Positions 16,878 to 25,011 of a stretch of 39,836 nt of DNA are shown here, one piece after another (the first letter of the stretch is position 1; the number at the start of each line of letters is the position of its first letter). A program made the position numbers and the translations under genes. Source of the stretch: Bacteroidota bacterium (GTDB lineage: Bacteria > Bacteroidota > Bacteroidia > Bacteroidales > GCA-2748055). Location of the stretch: the NCBI GenBank assembly GCA_020047715.1, contig JAIFNN010000121.1:1-39836 (forward strand), given 5' to 3'. The notes under the pieces were generated by a model. That model searched no databases, had not been told where the DNA came from, and saw nothing but the letters and a program-made list of their open reading frames with translations.

Positions 16878-17459
16878 ATGAAACACAGTGCAAACATCCT
16901 AAAACTCCTGCTCCTATCGGGAGTTTTTTGCATTGCGGGTTGTGAAAACGACATAGAGAAGATCAATACACTTACAAATACGAACAATTTTCCCGAGGTT
17001 AGCGGCAAAAAAGTAGAAATCGTTTATAGCGATTCCGGCAGAGTTAAAATGCAACTGAATGCCGATGAAATTCTTCAATTCGGCAAGGCAGAACGTCCCT
17101 ATATCGAATTCCCCAAAGGTATCCATGTAGTTTTTTTCGACGATTCCCTGAAAACCGAATCTGAGCTTCTTGCCGATTACGCGAAATATTTTCAGGAAGA
17201 AAAACTTTGGGAAGCACACGGAAATGTTGTCGCAAACAATACTGCCAGCGGCGAAAAGCTAAACACAGAAGAACTCTTCTGGGATGAAAATCAAAACCGC
17301 ATTTATTCCAACAGCTTCTCGAGAATTGAAAGAAAAAACATGATCTATTATGGACAACAAGGCTTTGAAACCAACCAGAAATTCAATCCCCTGAGACTCA
17401 AAGGCTCAAATGCCACCATAAACATCGAAGATGAAGCAGATCCCGGTCAAAACCCTTGA
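16878..17459 (+). CDS. lptC: LPS-export periplasmic protein LptC (lipoprotein)
   Basis: A 193-residue protein with a lipoprotein signal (LLLLSGVFCIAGC, acylated Cys near residue 22). The mature part is a beta-jellyroll of LptC type: VEIVYSDSGRVKMQLNADEI, then YIEFPKGIHVVFFDD, SELLADYAKYF, WEAHGNVVANN and GEKLNTEELFWDE. In the LPS transport machine LptC bridges the inner-membrane LptBFG transporter to LptA. As is common in this phylum, the anchor appears to be a lipid rather than the transmembrane helix of E. coli LptC. The 3' end overlaps a small membrane-protein gene by 29 nt. No other lpt gene lies in the window. Confidence 0.85.
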   Translation: MKHSANILKLLLLSGVFCIAGCENDIEKINTLTNTNNFPEVSGKKVEIVYSDSGRVKMQLNADEILQFGKAERPYIEFPKGIHVVFFDDSLKTESELLADYAKYFQEEKLWEAHGNVVANNTASGEKLNTEELFWDENQNRIYSNSFSRIERKNMIYYGQQGFETNQKFNPLRLKGSNATINIEDEADPGQNP

Positions 17460-17613
17460 GATTATATGGCTTACAGCAGCCATTCTTGCTGCTCTGGCCG
17501 GATTGCATAAGACATATTTTCACGGCTTTGCAAGCAGTTACCAGTTTTTTATTATCTTTTTGCTTTCTTTGCTAATGTATTTGAACCGCCGAAACCTCAG
17601 AAAATCAAAATGA
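17431..17613 (+). CDS. Small two-helix membrane protein
   Basis: A 60-residue frame overlapping the end of lptC by 29 nt and sharing an ATGA junction with the next gene. This packing argues that it is real and translated by coupling. Two hydrophobic segments (about 9-28 and 36-51) are joined by a short polar loop, and the end is very basic (NRRNLRKSK), so both ends are probably cytoplasmic. I do not recognise a family. By position it could assist LPS export or the CNNM protein, but that is inference from neighbours only. Confidence 0.6.
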   Translation: MKQIPVKTLEIIWLTAAILAALAGLHKTYFHGFASSYQFFIIFLLSLLMYLNRRNLRKSK

Positions 17614-18902
17614 TTCCGCAAGTGAGCCTTTTTATTCTTGTGCTTGTTTCTCTCCTCCTAGCCATTTTTTTCGGGGGATTGGGTTCGTCCTTTCTTTCGG
17701 TCGATCGGCTAAATCATGTGAAAGACAGCAAGACCAGCGGGATTTCCGAATTGATCCTTTCAATTTTCGTTTCCAAACCGGGTATATTTGTTACCTCGAT
17801 GTTCTGGGGATATCTTCTTTCCCTTATTACCTTTACCCTTGGTTTTGCAGGCTTAACAGAAAGCTTTCTCAGTCAGGACTTGCACCTAAGTCCGGGACCA
17901 GCCCTCTACCTTTTGCAACTTTTTGTGGCATGGATCCTCTTGAGCTTTACAATTGTGCTGTTGCGTCAAACTATTTTTCGTGTTTATCCGGAGAAAGTGC
18001 TGAAAATCCTTGCTCTTCCGGCATTGCTCTTCTATCTGGCCTTTTTCCTTTTTTCATTCACCGTGCTCGCATTATCCCGGCTCGTTAGCCGCACATTTTT
18101 TCGAATCAATGACATTCCTGGCAGGGAAGACTTTTTTCACCGTTTCACAATCCCTGAATTTTACTCCCCCTTTAGTATAAAAAATGCTGTTAATGAGGGG
18201 TCTGATGACGAAGAGCCTGAGGTTAAAATATTTCACAATGCCTTGGAGTTTTCCAAACTTAAGGTTAGAGACTGCATGGTGCCCCGCAACGAAATCGAAG
18301 GACTTGAGGTCAGCAGCAACCTGCTCGAACTTCGCGATAAATTTATTGGATCAGGATATTCAAAAATCCTTGTTTACGAAGACACAATCGATAATATTAT
18401 CGGATACATTAGCTCAAAAGAGCTTTTCAAAAACCCGGAAAGCATAAAATCAAGCCTTGTTAACCTTTCGATTGTACCCGAATCCATGCAAATAAACAAG
18501 CTCCTTCGCAACCTCATTAAAGAAAGAAGAAGCATTGCATTGGTTGTTGATGAATATGGAGGAACCTCTGGAATTGTAACTCTGGAAGACATCATGGAAG
18601 AGATCTTTGGCGAAATCGAAGATGAGCACGACACCCAGGAATTTGTGGAACGACAGGTAAACGAAAGGGAGTTTATTCTATCAGGACGTCTCGAAATCGA
18701 TTACCTCAACGAGAAATACAAATTGAATATCCCTGAAACCGAAGATTACGACACGTTGGCAGGATATATCATTTTCCACTATGAAAATATCCCCAAGCTT
18801 AATACCAATGTCACAATCGACAATCTCCGCATGCGGATGCTTAAGGTTAGCCAGACAAGAATAGAGCTTGTTCATGTTACCCTCTGTGATCCTGAGGAAT
18901 AG
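17610..18902 (+). CDS. CNNM/CorC-type membrane protein with CBS pair (GldE-like)
   Basis: A 430-residue protein of the DUF21-CBS-CorC architecture, often annotated as hemolysin or, in Bacteroidota, GldE. The N-terminal 150 residues hold about four membrane helices. Two CBS domains follow: the first from about 215 (VRDCMVPRNEIEGLE), the second around 275-340 with the conserved VVDEYGGTSGIVTLEDIMEEI. The C-terminal CorC/HlyC domain is at about 350-425. Related proteins take part in Mg2+/Co2+ efflux or, in gliding Bacteroidota, in motility-machine stability; the sequence alone does not decide between them. It shares an ATGA overlap with the preceding small gene. Confidence 0.85.
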   Translation: MIPQVSLFILVLVSLLLAIFFGGLGSSFLSVDRLNHVKDSKTSGISELILSIFVSKPGIFVTSMFWGYLLSLITFTLGFAGLTESFLSQDLHLSPGPALYLLQLFVAWILLSFTIVLLRQTIFRVYPEKVLKILALPALLFYLAFFLFSFTVLALSRLVSRTFFRINDIPGREDFFHRFTIPEFYSPFSIKNAVNEGSDDEEPEVKIFHNALEFSKLKVRDCMVPRNEIEGLEVSSNLLELRDKFIGSGYSKILVYEDTIDNIIGYISSKELFKNPESIKSSLVNLSIVPESMQINKLLRNLIKERRSIALVVDEYGGTSGIVTLEDIMEEIFGEIEDEHDTQEFVERQVNEREFILSGRLEIDYLNEKYKLNIPETEDYDTLAGYIIFHYENIPKLNTNVTIDNLRMRMLKVSQTRIELVHVTLCDPEE

Positions 18903-19049
18903 AAATACATTCAAGCATTTTCAATAAGTGAATTGACTTGATTTCAGCCTGCACTTTCATTCCTTGCGAACCGCTTAGCTATACTCAAGACAGTGATGAG
19001 TTAAAAACTTTTGGCATATTCTGTTTTTCTCCAAACATCTCCAACTCTA

Positions 19050-19083
19050 TTTGCGAAAATAACAATTGAAATTACTATATTCG
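19050..19083 (+). promoter_or_regulatory. Promoter for the PpiD-like gene (-33 and -7 boxes)
   Basis: TTTG at 19050-19053 and TATATTCG (one mismatch from TAnnTTTG) at 19076-19083 are 22 nt apart, the same spacing as the better promoter at the right edge of the window. The leader to the ATG at 19125 would be about 35 nt. Confidence 0.4.
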
Positions 19084-19124
19084 TAGCCTAAAATTTTTAA
19101 GCAATTAAACAAAAGAAATAGTTA

Positions 19125-21263
19125 ATGGCAACTTTACAGAAAATCAGGAACAAAGGTGGAGTATTGGTTGCAGGAGTCATTGGTTTGGCACTGCTGGCGT
19201 TTATCCTTGGTGACCTATTCAGCAGCGGACCCTCGGCCTTCTCGAAAAAAAGGCTTGAGGTAGCGGAAATTGATGGCAATGCGATCAACATTATGGATTA
19301 CAACCAAAAAATCGAAGAACTTTCTGATTTTTATAAAATATCCTACAACTTGCCCAGCTTGGATAACCAGACTCTCGAGTCTATCAAGGAAGAAACCTGG
19401 AGAACAACCGTGCGGGAAGTTATCCTTGGAAAAGCTTATCGCCAGCTGGGAATAACTGTTAGCAATGATGAGCTGATTACCATGCTTCAGGGCGATTCCA
19501 TTAACTCAGGTGGTGTAAACGTAATTATGGATGAACCTCATCCTATTATAAAAAGCTGGTTTACCAACCCGGAGACAGGTGAGTTCAACCGCTTTCAGAT
19601 GATCAACTATTTCAACGCCATCAGCAATCCTGCATACAAAGAGGAACAGAAAAGATGGCTTTTCCTCGAAAATCAGATTGTTGAGGAACGTCTCAGCCAG
19701 AAATATTTCACACTGGTTCGTAAAGGAATTCAACCCAGCAAGCTAGACTCAAAATTCTATGCTCAGGAATCCGGCTCAAGTGTTGATTTCAGCTTTGTAT
19801 ATCAGGCCTTCACCAGTATTGCCGACGATCAGGTATCTGTATCCGCCTCTGAAATCGAAAACTACTACGATGAGCACAAAAACGAATACAAACAAATTGA
19901 TGGTCGCAGCATAGAATATGTTGTTTTTGAACTGCTGCCTTCTTCTAAAGACGACGAGTACGCCCGTAACTTCATCACCGAAAGCAAAACCGCTTTCCAG
20001 AGAGCAGAATCGGCCGTTAGCTTTGTAAATGCAAATTCCGACAGACCCTACATCGATAAGAACTATTCGAAAAGCGAACTTTCCCAGGTAATTGCCGACT
20101 CTGTTTTTTCATCAACTCCGGGATTTGTATCCGGTCCGTATTTTGAAAACGGCTCTTACAAACTGGCCCGTCTTATTGATTACACAAACATGCCCGACTC
20201 GGTTAGAGTTCGTCATATCTTAATCTCACTTTCTGTTCAGAGGGATGAGGTAAGAGCCAAGGAAATTGCCGACAGCTTGAAAACACTGATCAGCAAAGGT
20301 GCAGATTTTAACCTGCTTGCCAGAGACTTTTCAGCCGATGAAAACAACAAGAATATCGGGGGCGATTTGGGTTGGTTTACCGAAGGGCGCATGGAAAAAT
20401 CATTCAGCGATCCTTGTTTTACAGGGAACACTGGTGATTTAACCGTTGCAAAGACCAATTACGGCTACCATGTTATCAAAATCGAGTCGCAAAGCCCGAA
20501 GGTCAAAAAGGCAAAAGTTGCTATCCTCGAAAGAGAGGTGACTTCAAGCGATGAGACCAACCAGGAAATCTATTCCAAAGCGGTTGCTTTTGCAGCTCAG
20601 TCAACCGATCTGGCCAAATTCCGCCTGTCGTACGAAGCTGAGAAAATTACTCCACGGTTTGCAAGCAATTTCGGACCGAATGAGAACAACCTTCCTGGCC
20701 TTGAATCCTCCCGTGAAATTATCCGCTGGGCATATGAAAATGAAAAAGGATCTGTTAGCCAGATTTTCGACCTCTCAGACCGTTATATTATTGCGGCTGT
20801 TACAGATGCCAAGGAAAAGGGATTTGCCCCGATGGAAGATGTTAAGGCTGAAATCGAAACTGCTTTGAAAAAACAAAAGAAAATGGAGAAACTGGCAACG
20901 GATATGAAAAGCAAGATCGCTTCGGCATCTACCATTGAAGATGCAGCCAGTTCACTTGGAGCACAAAGTGCTGAGGCTATTAAGGTTCGCTTTGCCAATC
21001 CATATGTCAACAATGTTGGACTTGAGCCCATCGTTGTTTCAAAAGCCTTCACAATGAGCGCAGGACAACTTTCCGCACCAATAAGCGGTAGCAACGGGGT
21101 ATTCGTAATTCAGGTAAACAATGTTGAGATCCCCTCGGAAACCGATATCGCCTCAGCTGAATTCCGTCTTAAATACGGACTTAACAGCCGCGCATCCTAC
21201 GAAGGTTTTGAAGCACTTCAGGAAAAAGCCGACATACAGGACCAGAGAATCAAGTTCTTTTAG
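19125..21263 (+). CDS. ppiD: Membrane-anchored peptidyl-prolyl isomerase, PpiD/SurA-like
   Basis: A 712-residue periplasmic foldase held by one N-terminal membrane helix (about 13-32, after a basic start MATLQKIRNKGG). A SurA-N/PpiD-like helical chaperone region follows, then a parvulin domain at about 358-455: VRVRHILISL, FNLLARDFSAD, GGDLGWFTEGRM and YGYHVIKIES. A further parvulin-like but degenerate region fills the C-terminal third. It helps fold exported and outer-membrane proteins. The topology and length fit PpiD better than soluble SurA. A promoter is predicted upstream and a strong terminator lies 34 nt after the stop, so it is probably monocistronic. Confidence 0.88.
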   Translation: MATLQKIRNKGGVLVAGVIGLALLAFILGDLFSSGPSAFSKKRLEVAEIDGNAINIMDYNQKIEELSDFYKISYNLPSLDNQTLESIKEETWRTTVREVILGKAYRQLGITVSNDELITMLQGDSINSGGVNVIMDEPHPIIKSWFTNPETGEFNRFQMINYFNAISNPAYKEEQKRWLFLENQIVEERLSQKYFTLVRKGIQPSKLDSKFYAQESGSSVDFSFVYQAFTSIADDQVSVSASEIENYYDEHKNEYKQIDGRSIEYVVFELLPSSKDDEYARNFITESKTAFQRAESAVSFVNANSDRPYIDKNYSKSELSQVIADSVFSSTPGFVSGPYFENGSYKLARLIDYTNMPDSVRVRHILISLSVQRDEVRAKEIADSLKTLISKGADFNLLARDFSADENNKNIGGDLGWFTEGRMEKSFSDPCFTGNTGDLTVAKTNYGYHVIKIESQSPKVKKAKVAILEREVTSSDETNQEIYSKAVAFAAQSTDLAKFRLSYEAEKITPRFASNFGPNENNLPGLESSREIIRWAYENEKGSVSQIFDLSDRYIIAAVTDAKEKGFAPMEDVKAEIETALKKQKKMEKLATDMKSKIASASTIEDAASSLGAQSAEAIKVRFANPYVNNVGLEPIVVSKAFTMSAGQLSAPISGSNGVFVIQVNNVEIPSETDIASAEFRLKYGLNSRASYEGFEALQEKADIQDQRIKFF

Positions 21264-21296
21264 TCCTTTCATACCTGAAGGATTTCGATATCGTTT

Positions 21297-21330
21297 GAAA
21301 AAAGGATCAATAACTATTGGTCCTTTTTTC
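21297..21330 (+). terminator. Intrinsic terminator after the PpiD-like gene
   Basis: GAAAAAAGGA and TCCTTTTTTC form the base of a hairpin extended by AAT/ATT, around a 4-nt loop and one two-base mismatch. The T-run is part of the stem, so it can work from either strand. It lies 34 nt after the stop and before the next promoter. Confidence 0.7.
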
Positions 21331-21368
21331 ATTTCCGCATCCTTACAGATTGTCTCAGGATTAATTCC

Positions 21369-21376
21369 TAACTTTG
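21369..21376 (+). promoter_or_regulatory. Bacteroidota -7 promoter box for the second GT-C gene
   Basis: TAACTTTG is a perfect match to TAnnTTTG, 18 nt before the ATG at 21395. It overlaps the TTG at 21374, which rules that codon out as a start. Confidence 0.55.
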
Positions 21377-21394
21377 GTTTCGAGTTTGTCGATT

Positions 21395-23020
21395 ATGAGA
21401 TATCTGATTCTTTCGTTGCTCTGGATTCTGATGGCGGTTATTGTTAACCCGGCAGGTGAATTCCCCCTAAACGATGACTGGGCTTACTGCAAGGATGTTT
21501 CAATATTTACAGCTACAGGTCATCTGGAATTTGTTAACTGGCCAGCCATGACCCTCATTGCCCAGGTACTTCTGGGCTCTTTCTTCTGTGAACTGTTTGG
21601 CTTCTCGTTTACCCTCCTTCGTGTTGTAACCCTTATAACTGGTCTGGCAGGCGTTCTGGTTTCTTACAAACTTCTCAAACAAATTGCACCCACCGGCAAG
21701 CTTGCCTTTTTAGCCAGCCTTCTGATTGCCATCAACCCGCTTTTCTTCTCCCTGTCAAATACCTTTATGACAGACGTGTACTTCTTCACCTTTTCGATCA
21801 TCTCAATCTATTTCTTCAAACAAAGTCTTGATTCCGATAAGGTAATCCATATCGTTCTTGCCACGGCATTTGTTATCATTACGAGCCTCATCCGACAGAT
21901 TGGCATTGTGTTTCCTATGGCGTTTGCTATTGCTTACCTATACAAATCAGCCTCATTCAAGATGGGCGGATTGCTTAAAGCTGCAACTCCCCCGCTACTA
22001 ACCGGGCTTTCGTTGTTCCTTTATTCCCAATGGCTTTCGGCTTCGCAACCTGAGCTTACAAGTTTCATTTCTACAAAAACCGCAATTTCCATTATTGGGC
22101 CAAAGATATTCGAACGTGCTTTTTTTACTATTGGCAGTGGAGGAATGAGTTTGGGATTATTTCTTTTTCCACTGTTAATCTTAACATTGCCCTCGTTCTT
22201 GAGGGATGTCTTGAAAAAGGAACACAGGCTGAGTCTTCTTTTTACAGGCATTATGTTGGTTCCCTTGGTACGCGCATGGACAAATATCCCCCGGGGGAAT
22301 GTCTTTTACAATCTGGGGCTGGGTCCAAAGCTCTTGAAGGATACCTACATCCTCGATATAAACACGCTCCCTGAACTTAATGGTACAGGATTACTTTTTC
22401 TGCGGGTCTTTTGTTTTGCCGGAGCTATTCTGCTCTTCTATTCCTTGTTCAGTTTTATTTTTAGTCTGAGGCGGGCTTCACGAGAGCATATTTCCTTCAA
22501 TGCTCAAACAATCAGGCTTTTCGCTCTGACTGCTATTGTTTTGCTGTTTGGAACTTTTATTATCCCGGTGTTTTTCTTCGACCGTTACCTCATCCAATTG
22601 ATGATTCCACTTTTTATAATAATTCTCCCCCGTGTATCTGGAGTTGATTTTAAGAAAGTCTTTGGGTTCATCTCAATTGCTACCATAATTGTTTTTGGGC
22701 TTTTCAGCATCGGAGCCACCCACGATTACCTTGCGTGGAACAGAGCCAGATGGGAGGCGGTTGATTTCCTGCTCAACGACATGAAAATCATGCCCGAGGA
22801 AATTGACGGGGGATTCGAGTTCAACGCCTGGTACGAGACAGGTGAACAAAATGATGGGAAAACCAAGAGCTGGTGGTTCGTTGATAAAGACGATTATCTC
22901 ATTTCCTTTGGACCAATTCCGGGATATGAGCTTATACAAAAGTTTCCGTACAGGCAATATCTGCCTTTCGAAACAAGGCATATCCACGTCCAAAGGAAAC
23001 TGCTTTTAAACGCAGAGTAA
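21395..23020 (+). CDS. GT-C superfamily (GT39/ArnT-like) membrane glycosyltransferase
   Basis: A 541-residue multi-pass membrane protein. The first loop carries FPLNDDWAYCKDV (about residues 22-34), the acidic motif expected of GT-C transferases that use polyprenol-phosphate sugars. An NTFMTDVYFFTFS segment (about 127-139) matches the second conserved region. About ten membrane helices follow and a hydrophilic tail of about 100 residues closes the protein. The start is ATG 21395, since the upstream in-frame TTG lies inside the promoter box. It is convergent with yqeY, the last gene of the dcw cluster, with 5 nt between the stops and no terminator between them. The acceptor is unknown. It is similar in architecture to 1969-3483 but not a recent copy. 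Confidence 0.75.
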   Translation: MRYLILSLLWILMAVIVNPAGEFPLNDDWAYCKDVSIFTATGHLEFVNWPAMTLIAQVLLGSFFCELFGFSFTLLRVVTLITGLAGVLVSYKLLKQIAPTGKLAFLASLLIAINPLFFSLSNTFMTDVYFFTFSIISIYFFKQSLDSDKVIHIVLATAFVIITSLIRQIGIVFPMAFAIAYLYKSASFKMGGLLKAATPPLLTGLSLFLYSQWLSASQPELTSFISTKTAISIIGPKIFERAFFTIGSGGMSLGLFLFPLLILTLPSFLRDVLKKEHRLSLLFTGIMLVPLVRAWTNIPRGNVFYNLGLGPKLLKDTYILDINTLPELNGTGLLFLRVFCFAGAILLFYSLFSFIFSLRRASREHISFNAQTIRLFALTAIVLLFGTFIIPVFFFDRYLIQLMIPLFIIILPRVSGVDFKKVFGFISIATIIVFGLFSIGATHDYLAWNRARWEAVDFLLNDMKIMPEEIDGGFEFNAWYETGEQNDGKTKSWWFVDKDDYLISFGPIPGYELIQKFPYRQYLPFETRHIHVQRKLLLNAE

Positions 23021-23025
23021 GATAA

Positions 23026-23475
23026 TTATGTCAACAACTGCTTTACTGCTGCAGAGATCAGCCTTCCCTCGGCTTTTCCGGCCAGTTCCTTGGTGGCAAG
23101 GCCCATTACCTTACCCATATCTTTCATCCCTGCAGCTCCGGTTTCGGAAATTATCTTTTTGATAACCTCCACTATTTCCTGCTCGGTCATTTGTGCAGGA
23201 AGGTATTTTTCAATTATTGCGGCTTCAAAAAGTTCCTTATCGGCCAGATCCTGCCGGCTCTGTTGAATGTATATGGCTGCGGAGTCCTTTCGCTGCTTAA
23301 CCAGTTTCTGAATGATTTTAAGCTCGTCGGCCTCTTCCAGAACGCTACTTGCACCGATATCGGCGCGCGCCACTATAAATGCGGCTTTTATAGCCCTAAT
23401 TGCCTCAAGCTTGTCTTTTTCGCGTGCAAGCATTGCCTTTTTAAGGTCTTCGTTTATCAGATCAGAGTATGACAT
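23026..23475 (-). CDS. yqeY: GatB/YqeY-domain protein
   Basis: A 149-residue cytoplasmic protein of the YqeY family, related to the tail domain of the GatB amidotransferase subunit. Visible signatures are the N-terminal LINEDLKKAMLAREK and IRAIKAAF, EADELKIIQKLVKQRKDSA, then EIEKYLP-like IIEKYLPAQMTEQEI and a closing MGKVMGLATKELAGKAEGRLIS. It probably binds tRNA or assists tRNA-dependent amidation, but the role of free-standing YqeY proteins is not settled. It follows ftsZ by 11 nt and, to my recollection, this ftsZ-yqeY order is common in Bacteroidota. Confidence 0.9.
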   Translation of the reverse strand: MSYSDLINEDLKKAMLAREKDKLEAIRAIKAAFIVARADIGASSVLEEADELKIIQKLVKQRKDSAAIYIQQSRQDLADKELFEAAIIEKYLPAQMTEQEIVEVIKKIISETGAAGMKDMGKVMGLATKELAGKAEGRLISAAVKQLLT

Positions 23476-23486
23476 AGTTTAGGTTT

Positions 23487-24956
23487 TTAATCAACATTAT
23501 CGTGCAGGTAGGAGTTATCTTCCCTCAAACGGGGGATATTGTCCTCATCGTCGGAAAGCGAATAGCGGGAAACGGGGTTGCTGGCTGAAGGCCGATTGCC
23601 TTCATCCTCAAGCTTAATTTTTTTCCTGATATATGCCGGCTGGTTCTCTAGCTCTTCAATTTTATCGTTGGAGGTGATGCCGTTGTAGCCTTCCTCTTTA
23701 AGCTTCTCATGCGTCTCTTTGAGTTTCTTTACCCGCTCCTCGCGCTTTCTGGGATCATTGATTGCAGCTTTATTCTTAAGTTGCTTGTCGTCATAAACAA
23801 CAAACTGCTCACTGTCTTCACCGTCACGAATGGTAAACTCAATGCTGGTTTGGATTGCAGAACCATTAGCTTCCTTATCCCGGATTTCAAACCCGGTATT
23901 CCGGTATTCCGGTATCTCCACATGATTGCTATCATGCAAGGGGATTTTATCATAATGCCTCTTGACCGTGTATAGTTCAGGGATGCTGTTTGTTTCAAAT
24001 CCTGTGGCAATTACTGTAACGCTAACCGCATCACCCAGTCTTTCGTCCTGGCTTGTCCCCCAGATGATAAGTGCATTGCGGTCGGCCGACTGATGAACGA
24101 AATCTGTGATTTCACCTACCTCGTCCATGCTGATCTCTTCCACACCGGAAGTAATGTTCAACAAAATACTCTTGGCCCCCGTGATGTCGTTGTTATTCAA
24201 CAAGGGAGAAGAAAGCGCACTCTCGATGGCCTTAAGGGCACGACCTTCGCCCGAAGCTGAAGCCGATCCCATTATAGCCACTCCGCTTTTTGTCATAACG
24301 GTTTCAACATCGGCAAAGTCGACGTTTATGTAGCCGTGAACTGTGATGATTTCAGCAATGCCTTTGGCGGCTGTTGCCAGAACATCATCGGCACGGGAAA
24401 AAGCCTCCGAGAGTTTCAGGTCGCCGTAAACTTCCCTCAGTTTCTCGTTATTAATAACCAGGAGTGAATCCACATACTGCTGAAGTTCGTTTATGCCGTG
24501 TATAGCCTGATCAATCCTTTGCTGACCCTCAAATCGGAAGGGGATGGTTACAATGGCCACGGTAAGCAGACCCAGTTCGCGGGCCGCCTTGGCGATAACC
24601 GGCGCGGCTCCTGTCCCTGTGCCTCCTCCCATACCGGCAGTGATGAATACCATCTTGGTATTTGTTCCCAGCACTTCCTTAATGTTTTCCATGCTTTCCA
24701 TTGCCGCTTTACGTCCTATCTCGGGCTTGCTTCCCGCCCCACGACCTTCTGTAAGGTTTTCTCCAAGCTGGATTTTCACCGCAACAGGACTGTTCTGCAG
24801 AGCCTGTGCATCTGTATTGCAGATCACAAAATTCACATCCTTAATTCCATGCGAAAACATGTGGTTCACTGCATTACTCCCACCACCGCCTACGCCCAGA
24901 ACTTTTATTATGGACGAACGATCAGTTGGCAATTCAAAAATTAGGTCCTCAACCAT
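23487..24956 (-). CDS. ftsZ: Cell-division GTPase FtsZ
   Basis: FtsZ (489 aa) polymerises into the cytokinetic ring. The N-terminal GTPase domain has VGGGGSNAV (about 22-30), NTDAQAL and the tubulin signature GGGTGTG (110-116). The T7 loop has NVDFADVETVM, which supplies the catalytic acid to the neighbouring subunit. A long charged linker (about 340-470, with KKLKETHEKLKEEGYNG and a YIRKKIKLED block) leads to the C-terminal peptide IPRLREDNSYLHDNVD, the Bacteroidota form of the tail that binds FtsA and other partners. It is longer than the roughly 380 residues of E. coli FtsZ because of the linker. It lies 55 nt after ftsA, the largest gap in the cluster. Confidence 0.98.
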   Translation of the reverse strand: MVEDLIFELPTDRSSIIKVLGVGGGGSNAVNHMFSHGIKDVNFVICNTDAQALQNSPVAVKIQLGENLTEGRGAGSKPEIGRKAAMESMENIKEVLGTNTKMVFITAGMGGGTGTGAAPVIAKAARELGLLTVAIVTIPFRFEGQQRIDQAIHGINELQQYVDSLLVINNEKLREVYGDLKLSEAFSRADDVLATAAKGIAEIITVHGYINVDFADVETVMTKSGVAIMGSASASGEGRALKAIESALSSPLLNNNDITGAKSILLNITSGVEEISMDEVGEITDFVHQSADRNALIIWGTSQDERLGDAVSVTVIATGFETNSIPELYTVKRHYDKIPLHDSNHVEIPEYRNTGFEIRDKEANGSAIQTSIEFTIRDGEDSEQFVVYDDKQLKNKAAINDPRKREERVKKLKETHEKLKEEGYNGITSNDKIEELENQPAYIRKKIKLEDEGNRPSASNPVSRYSLSDDEDNIPRLREDNSYLHDNVD

Positions 24957-24987
24957 GACTATATGTTTTTAGTTTTCACTTTTAATA

Positions 24988-25002
24988 AGTACGTGTAGTA
25001 CT
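24988..25002. repeat. Short palindrome in the ftsA-ftsZ gap
   Basis: AGTAC and GTACT flank a 5-nt spacer within the 55-nt gap, where every other junction of the cluster has 21 nt or fewer. It may be a protein site or a small RNA hairpin affecting ftsZ translation. The match is short and could be chance. Confidence 0.25.
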
Positions 25003-25011
25003 ACAATCTGC

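Noticed and set aside
21374-21394. TTG start for the second GT-C gene
   Set aside because: The TTG falls inside the perfect -7 box; the ATG at 21395 starts directly before the first membrane helix.
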